Shown in pieces: positions 1 to 11,533 of a DNA stretch of 36,378 bases. Position 1 is the stretch's first letter, and each line of letters starts with the position of its first letter. This DNA comes from Burkholderiaceae bacterium. GTDB taxonomy: Bacteria; Pseudomonadota; Gammaproteobacteria; Burkholderiales; Burkholderiaceae_C. The stretch is taken from positions 1 to 36,378 of the forward strand of contig JADMJJ010000116.1 in assembly GCA_018780645.1 (NCBI GenBank). Reading direction: 5' to 3'. The translations under genes and the position numbers were made by a program. Under the pieces are notes generated by a model. It saw only the letters and a list, made by a program, of their open reading frames with translations, ran no database searches and had not been told where the DNA came from.

Positions 1-94
1 TGGAGGAGACGGAGGGATTCGAACCCTCGAGGCGCGTTTTAGCGCACCTACTCCCTTAGCAGGGGAGCACCTTCGGCCACTCGGTCACGTCTCC
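1..94 (-). tRNA. tRNA-Ser (anticodon GCU)
   Basis: Reading the minus strand, the 7-bp acceptor stem GGAGACG/CGTCTCC encloses a D arm, an anticodon arm CTCCC-CTGCTAA-GGGAG with anticodon GCU (serine AGC/AGU codons), a long variable arm typical of class II tRNAs, and a T arm GAGGG-TTCGAAT-CCCTC. The encoded 3' CCA occupies positions 3-1, so the gene is complete and ends at the window edge. The base before CCA reads U, whereas bacterial serine tRNAs usually carry G73. The gene follows lysC on the same strand after 39 bp with no obvious terminator between, so it may be co-transcribed with lysC. Confidence 0.96.
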
Positions 95-133
95 GGCACA
101 GCCTCGTATTCTAGACCAAAATCTGGCCGGTTT

Positions 134-1402
134 TTACGAGTTTGGCTGATCCAGTTCAAAAGCTTTGTGCAGCGCGCGCACGGCCAGCTCCATGTACTTC
201 TCGTCGATGACGACGCTGGTCTTGATTTCGCTGGTCGTGATCATCTGGATGTTGATGCCCTCCTCGCTGAGCGAGCGAAACATCTTGGACGCCACGCCCA
301 CATGCGAGCGCATGCCGATGCCGACGATGCTGACCTTGCAGATGTTCTTGTCGCCGACCACCGAGGCGGCGCCGGTGTCAACGGCCACGCGGGTCTTCAG
401 CAGTTCCATCGTGCGCTGGTAGTCATTGCGGTGCACGGTGAACGAGAAGTCGGTGCGGCCATCGTGGGAGACGTTCTGGATGATCACGTCCACATCGATA
501 TTGGCGTCGGCCACCGGGCCCAGGATCTGGAACGCGATGCCGGGCTTGTCGGGCACGCCCAGCAAGCTGACCTTGGCCTCGTCACGGTTGAAGGCAATGC
601 CCGATACGACGGCTTGTTCCATTTTTACGTCCTCTTCAAAGGTGATCAGGGTGCCTGACTTGGCTTCCTCTTCGATATCGATGTCCCACGGCGTGAAGCT
701 CGACAGCACGCGCAGCGGCACGCGGTACTTGCCGGCAAACTCGACCGAGCGGATCTGCAGGACCTTGGAGCCGAGGGACGCCATTTCCAGCATCTCTTCA
801 AAGCTGATGGTGTGCAGCCGGCGGGCGTCACTGACGATGCGCGGGTCGGTGGTGTAGACGCCGTCCACATCGGTGTAGATCAGGCATTCGGCGGCCTTCA
901 TGGCAGCCGCCACGGCCACGGCCGAGGTGTCGGAGCCGCCACGGCCCAGAGTCGTGACATGGCCGTTCGGATCTATGCCCTGGAAGCCGGTGATGATGAC
1001 CACCTTGCCGGCGGCCAGATCGGCACGCACGCGCTGGTCGTCGATGCTCTCGATGCGGGCCTTGGTGAACGACGAATCGGTCTTGATCGGCACCTGCCAG
1101 CCGGCGTAGCTGACGGCCTGCATGCCTTCGGCCTGCAACGCAATCGCCAGCAGACCGACCGAGACCTGCTCGCCGGTGGCGGCAATCAGGTCCAGCTCGC
1201 GGTTCAGCTCGGCGCTGCTGCTCTCGGGCGACAACTCCTTGGCCAGGCCCAGCAAGCGATTGGTCTCTCCGCTCATGGCCGAGGGCACGACCACCATCTG
1301 GTGACCGGCGCGCGCCCACTTGGCCACGCGTTTGGCGACTTGACGTATGCGTTCGGTCGAACCCATAGACGTGCCGCCGTATTTATGAACGATCAGTGCC
1401 AT
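134..1402 (-). CDS. lysC: aspartate kinase
   Basis: Cytoplasmic aspartokinase phosphorylates aspartate to aspartyl-4-phosphate, the first step toward lysine, threonine, methionine and diaminopimelate. The 422-residue product opens with the kinase signature KYGGTSMGS at residues 7-15. [12 protein letters not shown] stretch near residue 150 belongs to the amino-acid kinase fold. The C-terminal third (about 265-420) carries two ACT domains, which bind feedback effectors in this family. Single-domain aspartokinases of about 410 residues are normal here, and there is no fused homoserine dehydrogenase. I chose the ATG at 1402 because the family begins with [10 protein letters not shown]; the frame runs 20 codons further upstream without homology. 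It lies downstream of tilS on the same strand with a gap of about 108 bp. In related genomes the same gene and internal starts can give a beta subunit; I cannot judge that here. Confidence 0.96.
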   Translation of the reverse strand: MALIVHKYGGTSMGSTERIRQVAKRVAKWARAGHQMVVVPSAMSGETNRLLGLAKELSPESSSAELNRELDLIAATGEQVSVGLLAIALQAEGMQAVSYAGWQVPIKTDSSFTKARIESIDDQRVRADLAAGKVVIITGFQGIDPNGHVTTLGRGGSDTSAVAVAAAMKAAECLIYTDVDGVYTTDPRIVSDARRLHTISFEEMLEMASLGSKVLQIRSVEFAGKYRVPLRVLSSFTPWDIDIEEEAKSGTLITFEEDVKMEQAVVSGIAFNRDEAKVSLLGVPDKPGIAFQILGPVADANIDVDVIIQNVSHDGRTDFSFTVHRNDYQRTMELLKTRVAVDTGAASVVGDKNICKVSIVGIGMRSHVGVASKMFRSLSEEGINIQMITTSEIKTSVVIDEKYMELAVRALHKAFELDQPNS

Positions 1403-1510
1403 GTCGATGTGTGAATACGCGGGGGTCGGGAGCCCGGATGGGCGGTTGCGCCGCGGTCGCAACCCGCAATTCTAGCTGCTGCACTGCAGCAAGCATTTGT
1501 CAAGCTTGGC

Positions 1511-2821
1511 TCAAGCCTTCGCCATTGCATCAGGCAGCCATCGCAGCGTCATCATGCGTTCGCCGGCCGTGCCCCAGACGCGGGCATCGATACCAAGGCC
1601 CGGCACGAACACCAGCCGCTCCCCGGCAAACAGCAAGGGCCCTTCGCGCTCCCAGGCCGGCACGGAGGCCTCCTGGAAGCACTTCTTCAGGCTGCGTGCG
1701 GTGCTGGCCGGTGCACGCTGGAATTGCTCGCCGCCCTGGCGCGGCCGGAGCTTCAATTGGGCCAGCAGGGCCAGCACCACGCCGCCCTGCTTCACCGCCT
1801 GCACCTGCAGCACGCCGCCCCATCCGGCCAGGCGGTAGCGGCCGGCGCGCGAGATGCTCATCTCGGTGGCTGGCGAGTCACTTGGCTCCATCGATGCCGC
1901 AGGCGCAAAGCGCAAGCGCCCGCGATAGCGCCGCAGTTCGCCATCGCCATGCGGCCAGGCCGCCGGGGCCAGCGCCTGGCCCAGCTCGGTCATCAGCCGC
2001 TGCACCAGACTGGCGGGCGCCGCCTGGCCCGAGCCTTGCAGGATCCAGGCGCGCAAGGCATTGCTGCGCCGGGCCGGCGAGAGCTTCAGCCAATCGCCGA
2101 GACGCAGCGCCCGCTTCTCATCGCAAAGCGCCGCCAGATCGGCCTCGGCCAGTTCCAGCTGCAGGGCCAACGCCTCCTGAGCCCATGCCGCGCTGGTCGC
2201 CAGACAGCCTTCCGCTTGAGGAAAGGACTCCAGCAGCTGCGGCCAGACCTGCAGGCGCAGGCGATTGCGGGCATAGCGCGGGTCGCCATTGCTGTCGTCG
2301 TCGATGAAGCCGAGTTGATGGGCTTGTAGATAGGCCTCCACCTGTTCGCGCCCGGCATTCAGCCAGGGCCGCGCCCAGACCAGACCGCTGCGCGCCACCG
2401 ACTCGGGCATGGCCGACAGACCCGCCATGCCAGCGCCACGCAATGCCTGCAGCAAAAAGGTCTCGGCCTGATCGCGCCTGTGATGGGCCAGCAGGATCAG
2501 CTGGGCGCCCTGCTCCTCGGCCATCTCTTGCAAGGCAAGGTAGCGGGCATCGCGTGCCCAGGCCTCGATGCTTTCGCCCTTGGCGGGCTTGCCAGACAGG
2601 CGTCGGAATATGAACGACACCGGCAGTCCGGCCGCAGCCCAGCCCTCGACCTGCTGCCGGCAATGCACCAACCAGTCATCGGCGTGTTGGCTGAGCCCAT
2701 GGTGCACATGCAGGCCCAGCACCTGCACGCCGGCACTCAGCGCGGCGCGGGCCGTGGCATGCAGCAAGGCGGTGGAATCGCGCCCGCCGCTGTAGGCGAC
2801 GGCCACCCGCTGCACAGGCAC
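1511..2821 (-). CDS. tilS: tRNA(Ile)-lysidine synthetase
   Basis: TilS uses ATP and lysine to convert C34 of the CAU-anticodon tRNA-Ile to lysidine, so the tRNA reads AUA instead of AUG. The N-terminal PP-loop SGGRDS is at residues 11-16, within the N-type ATP pyrophosphatase fold. A central TilS-specific region and a C-terminal domain follow, for 436 residues in total, close to the usual 430-450. The start is a GTG at 2821, four bases past the accA stop. An AAGGAG ribosome-binding site at 2837-2832, inside the end of accA, sits 10 nt before it. The open frame continues upstream into accA but has no homology there. The arrangement indicates translational coupling to accA. A second GTG two codons later is a less likely alternative. 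Confidence 0.93.
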   Translation of the reverse strand: MPVQRVAVAYSGGRDSTALLHATARAALSAGVQVLGLHVHHGLSQHADDWLVHCRQQVEGWAAAGLPVSFIFRRLSGKPAKGESIEAWARDARYLALQEMAEEQGAQLILLAHHRRDQAETFLLQALRGAGMAGLSAMPESVARSGLVWARPWLNAGREQVEAYLQAHQLGFIDDDSNGDPRYARNRLRLQVWPQLLESFPQAEGCLATSAAWAQEALALQLELAEADLAALCDEKRALRLGDWLKLSPARRSNALRAWILQGSGQAAPASLVQRLMTELGQALAPAAWPHGDGELRRYRGRLRFAPAASMEPSDSPATEMSISRAGRYRLAGWGGVLQVQAVKQGGVVLALLAQLKLRPRQGGEQFQRAPASTARSLKKCFQEASVPAWEREGPLLFAGERLVFVPGLGIDARVWGTAGERMMTLRWLPDAMAKA

Positions 2822-2825
2822 CGTA

Positions 2826-3797
2826 TCAGCGCTCCTTGGTGTCGCTGAAGCGGCCGTAGGACTGCAGGCGATCGTAGCGCCGCTGCAGCAGTTCCTTGGG
2901 CTTGAGGTCGCTGACCTGGCGCAGCGCATCGTTCAAGGCGCGCTTCAGGAAGGACGACATCTGCTTGGGGTCGCGATGCGCGCCGCCGACCGGCTCGCTG
3001 ACGATCTTGTCGACCAGGTTCAGCGCCTTCAGGCGGTGGGCGGTGATGCCTAAAGCGTCGGCGGCGTCGGACGCCCTTTCCGAGGTCTTCCACAGAATGG
3101 AAGCACAGCCTTCCGGCGAGATCACCGAATAGACCGAGTACTGCAGCATCAGCACCTGATCGCCGACCGAGATCGCCAGCGCGCCGCCGGAGCCGCCCTC
3201 GCCGATGATGGTCGAGATGATGGGCACTTCCAGCTGCGCCATCTCGAAGATATTGCGGCCGATCGCCTCGGACTGGCCGCGTTCCTCGGCGCCGATGCCG
3301 GGGTAGGCGCCGGGCGTGTCGACGAAGGTGAACACCGGCAGGCCGAACTTCTCGGCCAGCTTCATCAGGCGCAGGGCCTTGCGGTAGCCCTCAGGGCGCG
3401 ACATGCCGAAGTTGCGCGCGGCGCGCTCCTTGGTGTCACGGCCCTTCTGGTGGCCCAACACCATGCAGGCCTGGCCGTTGAAGCGGGCCAGACCGCCGAC
3501 GATGGACTGGTCATCCGCGTAATGGCGGTCACCGTGCAGTTCCTGGAACTCGGTGAAGATGTCGTTCACATAGTCGAGCGTGTAGGGCCGCTGGGCGTGG
3601 CGCGCAATCTGCGTCACCTGCCAGGGCGTCAGGCTCGAATAGATGTCTTTGGTGAGTTGAAGGCTTTTCTTGGCCAGCCGGTCGATCTCTTCGGAGATAT
3701 CGACGGCCGACTCGCTTTGCACGTAGCGCAGCTCTTCAATCTTGGTTTCGAGCTCGGCAACGGGTTGCTCGAACTCCAGAAAGTGTTTTTTGCTCAT
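2826..3797 (-). CDS. accA: acetyl-CoA carboxylase carboxyltransferase subunit alpha
   Basis: AccA pairs with AccD to form the carboxyltransferase that moves the carboxyl group from biotinylated AccB to acetyl-CoA, giving malonyl-CoA for fatty acid synthesis in the cytoplasm. The 323-residue product is full length (E. coli 319). It has the helical N-terminus [17 protein letters not shown] and the crotonase-like core with [34 protein letters not shown] and [11 protein letters not shown] motifs, which form the CoA site and oxyanion hole. It lies between a DNA glycosylase gene (about 50 bp upstream) and tilS, whose GTG start follows its stop by 4 bp. The accA-tilS-lysC order is common in Burkholderiales. 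Confidence 0.97.
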   Translation of the reverse strand: MSKKHFLEFEQPVAELETKIEELRYVQSESAVDISEEIDRLAKKSLQLTKDIYSSLTPWQVTQIARHAQRPYTLDYVNDIFTEFQELHGDRHYADDQSIVGGLARFNGQACMVLGHQKGRDTKERAARNFGMSRPEGYRKALRLMKLAEKFGLPVFTFVDTPGAYPGIGAEERGQSEAIGRNIFEMAQLEVPIISTIIGEGGSGGALAISVGDQVLMLQYSVYSVISPEGCASILWKTSERASDAADALGITAHRLKALNLVDKIVSEPVGGAHRDPKQMSSFLKRALNDALRQVSDLKPKELLQRRYDRLQSYGRFSDTKER

Positions 3798-3848
3798 CCT
3801 GTTAGGGGCTCTCAGAGATGATGATGGCCCGTGGGTCCAGGGCAGTAT

Positions 3849-4550
3849 TCAGGCCTGGGCCGGGGGTAGCGGGTCCAGGCTGCGCCAAATGTACCATGTG
3901 GCTACCGAGCGGTAAGGCGCCCAGGCATCCGCAACTTCCCTGGCTTCGGCGCGCGAAACGGGCTCGCCGCTGAAGTAGTTCTGGCTGATGCCCTTGATCA
4001 GGCCGGGGTCGTCCAGCGGCATCACATTGGGCCGCATCAGGTAGAAGATCAGGAACATCTCGGCCGTCCAGCGGCCGATGCCGCGGATGGCCACCAGTTC
4101 CTCGATGATGGCCTCGTCGTCCATCTGCTGCCACTGCGGCACATGGACGCTGCCGGCCTCGAAATGCTGGGCCAGATCGCGCAGGTAGTCCACCTTGCGT
4201 ACCGACAGGCCCGCCCCGCGCATCAGCGCGGAGTCCAGGGCCAGCACGGCGGCAGGCGCCACCTGGTTCGGCGGGCCGGCCATCAGCGCCAGGAATTTTT
4301 CCCACATCGCCTGGGCGGCCGGCACCGAAATCTGCTGGCCGATGATGGAACGGGCCAGGGTGGTGAAGGCGTCGCCGCGGCTTTCCAGCCGGGCCTCGCC
4401 AAACTGCGGGATCAGCTTCTTCATGACCCGGTCGCGCTTGGCCAGGTGGCGGCAGGCCTCGTCCCAGTACAGCGGGGTCACGCCCACGGTCGGGCCGTCG
4501 GCGGGCGTGTTTCCATCGGGCCTGGCGCCCGTTGCAGAGGAGCGCGGCAC
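3849..4550 (-). CDS. HhH-GPD DNA-3-methyladenine glycosylase (AlkA-type)
   Basis: A base-excision-repair glycosylase predicted to remove alkylated purines such as 3-methyladenine. With the chosen start it has 233 residues. The helix-hairpin-helix lies at about 152-169 (LVAIRGIGRWTAEMF), followed by PLDDPGL at about 179-184, whose second aspartate fits the catalytic Asp of the HhH-GPD superfamily. No four-cysteine iron-sulfur loop is visible, which argues against an EndoIII/MutY-type enzyme. The start is uncertain. A GTG at 4550 is one base beyond the cysS stop (TGA-C-GTG), suggesting coupling, but its ribosome-binding site is weak. Other GTGs lie at 4487 and 4481, and the first conserved segment begins about residue 26. 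Neighbours are housekeeping genes, so context adds no functional information. Confidence 0.85.
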   Translation of the reverse strand: MPRSSATGARPDGNTPADGPTVGVTPLYWDEACRHLAKRDRVMKKLIPQFGEARLESRGDAFTTLARSIIGQQISVPAAQAMWEKFLALMAGPPNQVAPAAVLALDSALMRGAGLSVRKVDYLRDLAQHFEAGSVHVPQWQQMDDEAIIEELVAIRGIGRWTAEMFLIFYLMRPNVMPLDDPGLIKGISQNYFSGEPVSRAEAREVADAWAPYRSVATWYIWRSLDPLPPAQA

Positions 4551-4551
4551 G

Positions 4552-5925
4552 TCAGGCCTTGACCCAGCTCGTGCCCTGGGGCGTGTCTTGCAGGGCAATG
4601 CCCTGGGCCAGCAGATCCTTGCGGATCTGGTCGGCTCGGGCAAAGTCGCGCGAGGCCTTGGCGGCCGCGCGTTCGGCAATCAGTGCGTCGATGGCGGACT
4701 CATCAACCCCGCTGCCGCCCTGCAGATACTGGCGCGGCGCCTGCTGCAGGATGCCTAAAGTGGCGCCCAATTGCTTGAGCACGGCCGCATCGGCCAGCGA
4801 ACCGGTGCGGTTGACGGTGTTGGCCAGCTCGAACAGGGTCGAAACAGCCAGCGGCGTGTTGAAGTCGTCGTCCATCGCGGCGCGGAAGGCAGCTGCGGAC
4901 GGATGGGTCCAGTCGAGTTCCACCTCGGGCACATCCAGGCCATCCAGCGCCGTGTACAGCCGGCGCAGCGCATTGCGCGCGTCGTCCAGGTTCACATCGC
5001 TGAAGTTGAACGGGCTGCGGTAGTGCGTGCGCAGCATGAAGTAGCGCAGGGTCTCACCGTCATAGCGCTTCAGCACATCCTGAATGGTGAAGAAATTGCC
5101 CAGGGACTTGGACATCTTCTCGTTGTCCACATTCAGGAAGCCGTTGTGGACCCAGAAGTTGACGAAGGGGTGGCCCAAGGCACCCTCGCTCTGCGCGATC
5201 TCGTTCTCGTGGTGCGGGAACTGCAGGTCCATGCCGCCACCGTGGATGTCGAAGCGCTCGCCCAGCAGCGCGCAGGCCATGGCCGAGCACTCGATATGCC
5301 AGCCCGGGCGGCCGGCGCCGTAGTTGCTGGGCCATTTGGCGTCTTCGGGTTCGCTGTCCTTGGCGGACTTCCACAGCACGAAGTCCAGCGGGTCGAGCTT
5401 GCCGTCATCGACGGCCACGCGCTCACCGGCGCGCAGATCGTCCAGCGACTTGCCGGACAACTTGCCGTAGCCGGGGAACTTGCGCACCGCGTAGTTTACG
5501 TCGCCATTGCTGGCGTGATAGGCCAGGCCCTTGCTCTCCAAGGTGCCTATCAGGTCCAGCATCTGGCCGACATAGTCGGTGGCGCGGGGCTCATGCGTCG
5601 GCCGCTCGACGCCCAGGGCGCCGATATCGCGGTGCATGGCGGCAATCATCTCGTCGGTCAGCGCCCGGATGCTGATGCCGCGCTCGACGGCGCGCTTGAT
5701 GATCTTGTCCTCGATGTCGGTGATGTTGCGCACATAGGTCACCTTGTAACCCGAGCTTTTCAGCCAGCGCTGCACCACATCGAAGGCCATCATCATGCGG
5801 GCGTGGCCCACATGACAGAGGTCATAGATCGTCATGCCGCAGACGTACATGCGCACATGGCCGGGTTCGATCGGGGTGAAGGGCTCGACCGCGCGGGTCA
5901 GCGAGTTGTAGATGCGCAGGGACAT
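4552..5925 (-). CDS. cysS: cysteinyl-tRNA synthetase
   Basis: Class I synthetase charging tRNA-Cys, cytoplasmic. The 457-residue product has the N-terminal [11 protein letters not shown] start typical of the family and [15 protein letters not shown], which holds the first zinc cysteine and the HIGH-type motif HVGH. It also has HIECSAMA and FPHHENE, which supply the remaining zinc ligands, and [10 protein letters not shown], the KMSKS loop. The C-terminal helical tRNA-binding part is complete. I use the ATG at 5925 rather than an in-frame TTG at 5946, because a good -10 (TATACT, 5957-5952) would start the transcript near 5945. The stop nearly abuts the downstream glycosylase start. Confidence 0.97.
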   Translation of the reverse strand: MSLRIYNSLTRAVEPFTPIEPGHVRMYVCGMTIYDLCHVGHARMMMAFDVVQRWLKSSGYKVTYVRNITDIEDKIIKRAVERGISIRALTDEMIAAMHRDIGALGVERPTHEPRATDYVGQMLDLIGTLESKGLAYHASNGDVNYAVRKFPGYGKLSGKSLDDLRAGERVAVDDGKLDPLDFVLWKSAKDSEPEDAKWPSNYGAGRPGWHIECSAMACALLGERFDIHGGGMDLQFPHHENEIAQSEGALGHPFVNFWVHNGFLNVDNEKMSKSLGNFFTIQDVLKRYDGETLRYFMLRTHYRSPFNFSDVNLDDARNALRRLYTALDGLDVPEVELDWTHPSAAAFRAAMDDDFNTPLAVSTLFELANTVNRTGSLADAAVLKQLGATLGILQQAPRQYLQGGSGVDESAIDALIAERAAAKASRDFARADQIRKDLLAQGIALQDTPQGTSWVKA

Positions 5926-5951
5926 GGGGGAAGATTCGTGATGCAAAAATC

Positions 5952-5957
5952 AGTATA
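5952..5957 (-). promoter_or_regulatory. candidate -10 element for cysS
   Basis: On the minus strand TATACT (5/6 to TATAAT) lies 26 bp before the cysS ATG in the 136-bp divergent gap between cysS and ppiA. No convincing -35 hexamer is found 16-18 bp upstream. A transcript would start near 5945, giving a leader of about 20 nt. Confidence 0.4.
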
Positions 5958-6061
5958 GCGGGTGAGGCCGGCGCCACTGGGCGACAATAGCGCCCGCTCG
6001 GGGCCTGGACACCATCGTCCGCTGGCCCGCTTCTGCCCCTCAACCGGAACGCTGTGACGCC

Positions 6062-6631
6062 ATGATCTCTCCCGTCCGTTTCACCTGCGCCCTCGCCGCC
6101 ACGGCCGCCCTGCTGCTGGCCCAGGTGGCAAGCGCGCAGACCGTCAAACTCGCCACCACCATGGGCGACATCCGCATCGAACTCGACGCCGAGAAGGCGC
6201 CCAAGTCGGTCGCCAACTTCCTGCAGTATGTAAAGTCCGGCCATTACAACGGCACGATCTTCCACCGCGTGATCCCGACCTTCATGGTCCAGGGCGGTGG
6301 ATTCACCAAGGACCTGAAGCAAAAGCCGACCAAGGCGCCCATCCCGCTGGAAAGCCGCAACGGCCTGAACAATGTCATCGGCACGGTGGCGATGGCACGC
6401 ACCGGCGACCCCAACTCGGCCACTTCGCAGTTCTTCATCAATGTGGTGGACAACCCCTTCCTCGACGCCGCCAACTCGCGTGACGGCAATGGCTATGCCG
6501 TGTTCGGCAAGGTCGTCGCCGGCATGGACGTGGTCGAGAAGATCAAGGCCCTGCCCACCGCCCCCATGCAGATGCACGAGAACATGCCCGTGCAGCCTGT
6601 CATCATCACATCAGCCACTGTGGAGAAGTAA
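6062..6631 (+). CDS. ppiA: periplasmic cyclophilin-type peptidyl-prolyl isomerase
   Basis: Cyclophilin catalysing cis-trans isomerisation of X-Pro bonds, predicted periplasmic. The 189-residue product has a Sec signal peptide at about 1-25 (charged start, hydrophobic LAATAALLLAQ, cleavage after ASA). The cyclophilin core follows, with [15 protein letters not shown] holding the catalytic Arg and FMVQGG motif, and SQFFINVVDN near the C-terminus. The gene after it, 3 bp downstream, encodes a close paralogue without a signal peptide, so the pair supplies one enzyme to each side of the inner membrane. The ribosome-binding site before the ATG is weak. Confidence 0.94.
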   Translation: MISPVRFTCALAATAALLLAQVASAQTVKLATTMGDIRIELDAEKAPKSVANFLQYVKSGHYNGTIFHRVIPTFMVQGGGFTKDLKQKPTKAPIPLESRNGLNNVIGTVAMARTGDPNSATSQFFINVVDNPFLDAANSRDGNGYAVFGKVVAGMDVVEKIKALPTAPMQMHENMPVQPVIITSATVEK

Positions 6632-6634
6632 ACC

Positions 6635-7138
6635 ATGACCAAGACCGTAGAACTGCAAACCAACCACGGCGCGATCCGCATCGAACTCGACGATGCCAAG
6701 GCGCCCATCACCGTGGCCAACTTCCTATCCTATGTGGCCAAGGGCCACTACGACGGCACGGTGTTCCACCGCGTCATCAAGGGCTTCATGGTCCAGGGCG
6801 GCGGCTTCGAACCCGGCATGAAGCAAAAGGCCACCGACGCGACGATTCAGAACGAGGCCAACAACGGCCTGACCAATGACCACTACACGGTGGCCATGGC
6901 ACGTACCAGCGCCCCGCACTCGGCCAGCGCCCAGTTCTTCATCAACACCACCGACAACGGCTTCCTGAACTTCAAGTCCGAGAGCCCCTCGGGCTGGGGC
7001 TATGCCGTGTTCGGCAAGGTCGTTGCCGGCAAGGAAGTCGTTGACGCGATGGAGCGTGTCAAGACCGGCCGCAACGGCGGCCACGACGATGTGCCGCTGG
7101 AAGACCTGGTGATTCAGCGCGCCGTTGAAATCAGCTGA
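6635..7138 (+). CDS. ppiB: cytoplasmic cyclophilin-type peptidyl-prolyl isomerase
   Basis: Cytoplasmic prolyl isomerase of 167 residues, the usual PpiB length. It shares [15 protein letters not shown], the [18 protein letters not shown] segment and [16 protein letters not shown] with the gene before it, but starts directly at the fold ([18 protein letters not shown]) with no export signal. A GGAGAAG ribosome-binding site lies at the end of ppiA, about 10 nt before the ATG, so the two genes are translated from one message. The 3' end overlaps the longest possible reading of lpxH. Confidence 0.95.
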   Translation: MTKTVELQTNHGAIRIELDDAKAPITVANFLSYVAKGHYDGTVFHRVIKGFMVQGGGFEPGMKQKATDATIQNEANNGLTNDHYTVAMARTSAPHSASAQFFINTTDNGFLNFKSESPSGWGYAVFGKVVAGKEVVDAMERVKTGRNGGHDDVPLEDLVIQRAVEIS

Positions 7139-7157
7139 TCGCGCTTCGGAGGGCGCC

Positions 7158-7925
7158 CTGCCCCTCTTCGAAGAACACTCGGCATCGTCCGCGTGGGCGC
7201 AGATCGACTTCCTCTCCGATCTGCATCTGGCGCCCGACACGCCCGCCACCCTGGCGGCGTTCGGTCGCCATCTGCACGACACCCCTGCACAGGCGGTGTT
7301 CCTGCTCGGCGACATCTTCGAGGTCTGGGTCGGCGACGACGCACGCTTCGATGGTTTCGAGGCGCAATGCACGGCCCTGCTGCACCTGGCCGCCCAGCGT
7401 CTGCAACTGTTCTTCATGCCCGGCAACCGCGACTTTCTGGTCGGCTCTGCCTTACTGGCCGACGTCGGCATGCAGGGCTTGAGCGATCCGACGGTGCTGA
7501 CCGCCTTCGGCCAACGCATCCTGCTCAGCCACGGCGACGCCCTGTGCCTGGATGACGCCGACTACCAGCGCTTTCGCGCCGAGGTCCGAGGCCAGGCCTG
7601 GCAGACAGGTTTTCTCTCCAAGCCGCTGGAGGAACGCAGGACAATAGCCCGCGGGCTGCGCACCCAGAGCGAAGACCGCAAGCGCGGGCAGATGCCCGGC
7701 GACTGGTCGGATCTCGACGCTGCCGCCTGCCTGGACTGGCTGGCCCATGCCAAGGCCGATCTGCTGATCCACGGCCACACGCACCGCCCCGCCACCCACG
7801 CGCTGGCCGCCGGCAAAGAACGCGTGGTGCTCAGCGACTGGGATCTCGACGGCCAGCATGGCCCGGCACGCGCCGAGGTGCTGCGCCTCAGCGCCGCCGG
7901 GCTGCAGCGGCTGTCGCTGGTCTGA
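7158..7925 (+). CDS. lpxH: UDP-2,3-diacylglucosamine diphosphatase
   Basis: LpxH is a peripheral inner-membrane calcineurin-like phosphoesterase that hydrolyses UDP-2,3-diacylglucosamine to lipid X and UMP in lipid A synthesis. Metal-site motifs appear in order: FLSDLHL (D-x-H), LLGDIFEVWVGDD, PGNRDFLVG, LSHGDALC and HGHTHRP near the C-terminus. No ATG or GTG exists before the first motif. The two in-frame options are a TTG at 7125 inside ppiB with no clear ribosome-binding site, or a CTG at 7158 preceded by GGAGGG at 7148-7153. I chose the CTG (255 residues) because of that site; the true start is unproven. The stop overlaps the next gene's ATG by one base (TGATG). Confidence 0.9.
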   Translation: MPLFEEHSASSAWAQIDFLSDLHLAPDTPATLAAFGRHLHDTPAQAVFLLGDIFEVWVGDDARFDGFEAQCTALLHLAAQRLQLFFMPGNRDFLVGSALLADVGMQGLSDPTVLTAFGQRILLSHGDALCLDDADYQRFRAEVRGQAWQTGFLSKPLEERRTIARGLRTQSEDRKRGQMPGDWSDLDAAACLDWLAHAKADLLIHGHTHRPATHALAAGKERVVLSDWDLDGQHGPARAEVLRLSAAGLQRLSLV

Positions 7926-8707
7926 TGAGGCTCGGCGCACGTTGGCGCGCCTGGCGCGAGTCTCGGCTGCTGCAACGCCGCGCGATTCCCGATCCGCTGT
8001 GGCGGCTGACCTTGGCCCGCTACCCCTTTCTGCATCTGGATCGGCCGGATGACCAGGCGCAGCTGCGCCGTCTTGCCACTCTGTTCCTGGCCGAGAAGGA
8101 GTTCCACGGCATTGCCGGCTTCGAGGTCAGCGACGAGGTGGCCGTCGCCGTCGCTGCGCAGGCCTGCCTGCCGGTCCTGCATCTGGGGCTGGAGCGCTAT
8201 GGCGGCTTCGTCGGCATCGTCATGCATGCCGACCAGGTGCTGGCCAAGCGCGAGGTGATGGATGAGGACGGTCTGGTCCACGAGTATGAGGAGGAGTTGT
8301 CCGGCGAGGCGATGGAGGGCGGCCCGCTGATGCTGTCCTGGGCCGATGTGGAGCAGGCCGGCCTGGACGGTGGCCCGGCCTACAACGTCGTTATGCATGA
8401 GTTCGCCCATGTGCTGGACATGGCCGACGGCCTGGCCAATGGCGTACCGCCACAGGCCAGCGCGGGCGAGCGCGAGGCCTGGATCGCGACCATGGAGGCC
8501 GAGTTTCAGCGCTTCTGCGACCTGATCGATGCCGGCCATGAAACCGCCATCGACCCCTACGGCAGCGAGGGGCTGGAGGAGTTCTTCGCGGTCGCGGTCG
8601 AATCCTTCTTCGTCACGCCGCTGGCGCTCTTGGCCGATCACCCGGGCCTCTACGCGCTGCTGGCCGGCTACTTCCGGCAGGACCCGGCGGCACGGCAGCG
8701 GACATGA
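7925..8707 (+). CDS. mtfA: MtfA-like zinc-dependent peptidase (M90)
   Basis: A 260-residue soluble protein of the MtfA family, zinc aminopeptidase-like proteins. E. coli MtfA binds the repressor Mlc and so affects glucose PTS control. The gluzincin-type motif HEFAHVLD is near residue 158, and a downstream YGSEGLEEFFAVAVESFF segment supplies the expected third glutamate ligand. The N-terminal half (ALP-like region with LEKEFHGIAGFEVSDEV-type wording) matches the family layout. It is translationally coupled to lpxH through TGATG. No mlc or PTS gene is in view, so the substrate or partner here is unknown. Confidence 0.86.
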   Translation: MRLGARWRAWRESRLLQRRAIPDPLWRLTLARYPFLHLDRPDDQAQLRRLATLFLAEKEFHGIAGFEVSDEVAVAVAAQACLPVLHLGLERYGGFVGIVMHADQVLAKREVMDEDGLVHEYEEELSGEAMEGGPLMLSWADVEQAGLDGGPAYNVVMHEFAHVLDMADGLANGVPPQASAGEREAWIATMEAEFQRFCDLIDAGHETAIDPYGSEGLEEFFAVAVESFFVTPLALLADHPGLYALLAGYFRQDPAARQRT

Positions 8708-8728
8708 AAAAGGGCCCCGAAGGGCCCT
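8707..8728 (-). terminator. intrinsic terminator of clpSA
   Basis: On the minus strand a 7-bp stem AGGGCCC/GGGCCCT (8728-8722 with 8717-8711) closes a TTCG tetraloop and runs into a U-tract of five (8711-8707). The U-tract exists only in the minus direction, so it terminates clpSA rather than mtfA. Confidence 0.85.
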
Positions 8729-8749
8729 CCCAAATCACGCCCAACAGAC

Positions 8750-11049
<2,300 letters not shown>

Positions 11050-11053
<4 letters not shown>

Positions 11054-11406
11054 GCGGCCTCCATAATGCACTGCAGGGGATGACCAGCACGCCGGGCAGC
11101 GGCCAGTACCAATTCCACCTTGGTCGCGGCCAAGTCCTTGGTGAAAACACCGCAGACTCCGCGCCCCTCGTGGTGGATCTTCAACATGATCAGAGTCGCC
11201 GCTTCAAGGTCATGCTTGAAATACTCTTGCAAGACCATGATGACGAACTCCATGGGGGTGTAATCGTCGTTCAGCATCACGACTTGATAGAGCCGCGGGG
11301 GTTCCGTTTTCAGGGTCTCGCGCTCGGCCACAGTCGCTCCACCCGCGTCGTCGCGACGTGGATCCTGGCCCGGTGGACCAGGAGGCTGGGTAGGTTCGTC
11401 AGGCAT
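11050..11406 (-). CDS. clpS: ClpS adaptor protein
   Basis: ClpS binds N-end-rule substrates and the ClpA N-domain. The 118-residue product has a disordered Pro/Gly-rich N-terminal tail (about 1-35). The ClpS core follows, with [25 protein letters not shown], whose [10 protein letters not shown] residues form the N-degron pocket, and [19 protein letters not shown]. It is upstream of and overlaps clpA by 4 bp, and diverges from the cspD-type gene across 238 bp, the same arrangement as in E. coli. Confidence 0.96.
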
Positions 11407-11533
11407 GGAATGATTCTATCGAGTTGAGCCCGGCATAGCGGGCCTTCCAAAGCCATGTTGTGCCAAGTGTGACACTCTGCAATCCCCGAGTTGAGGAATT
11501 TAGTGGCCGCATTTCGCGCCCTCGTTCGCTTTT

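Noticed and set aside
1-133. tRNA-Ser as an integration site for a mobile element
   Set aside because: No integrase, direct repeat of the tRNA 3' end or compositional change is visible; sequence upstream of the tRNA end is outside the window.
11413-11418. TAGAAT as a -10 giving leaderless clpS
   Set aside because: The -10 fit is good but there is no -35 at 16-18 bp, and +1 would fall on the start codon. Too weak to annotate.
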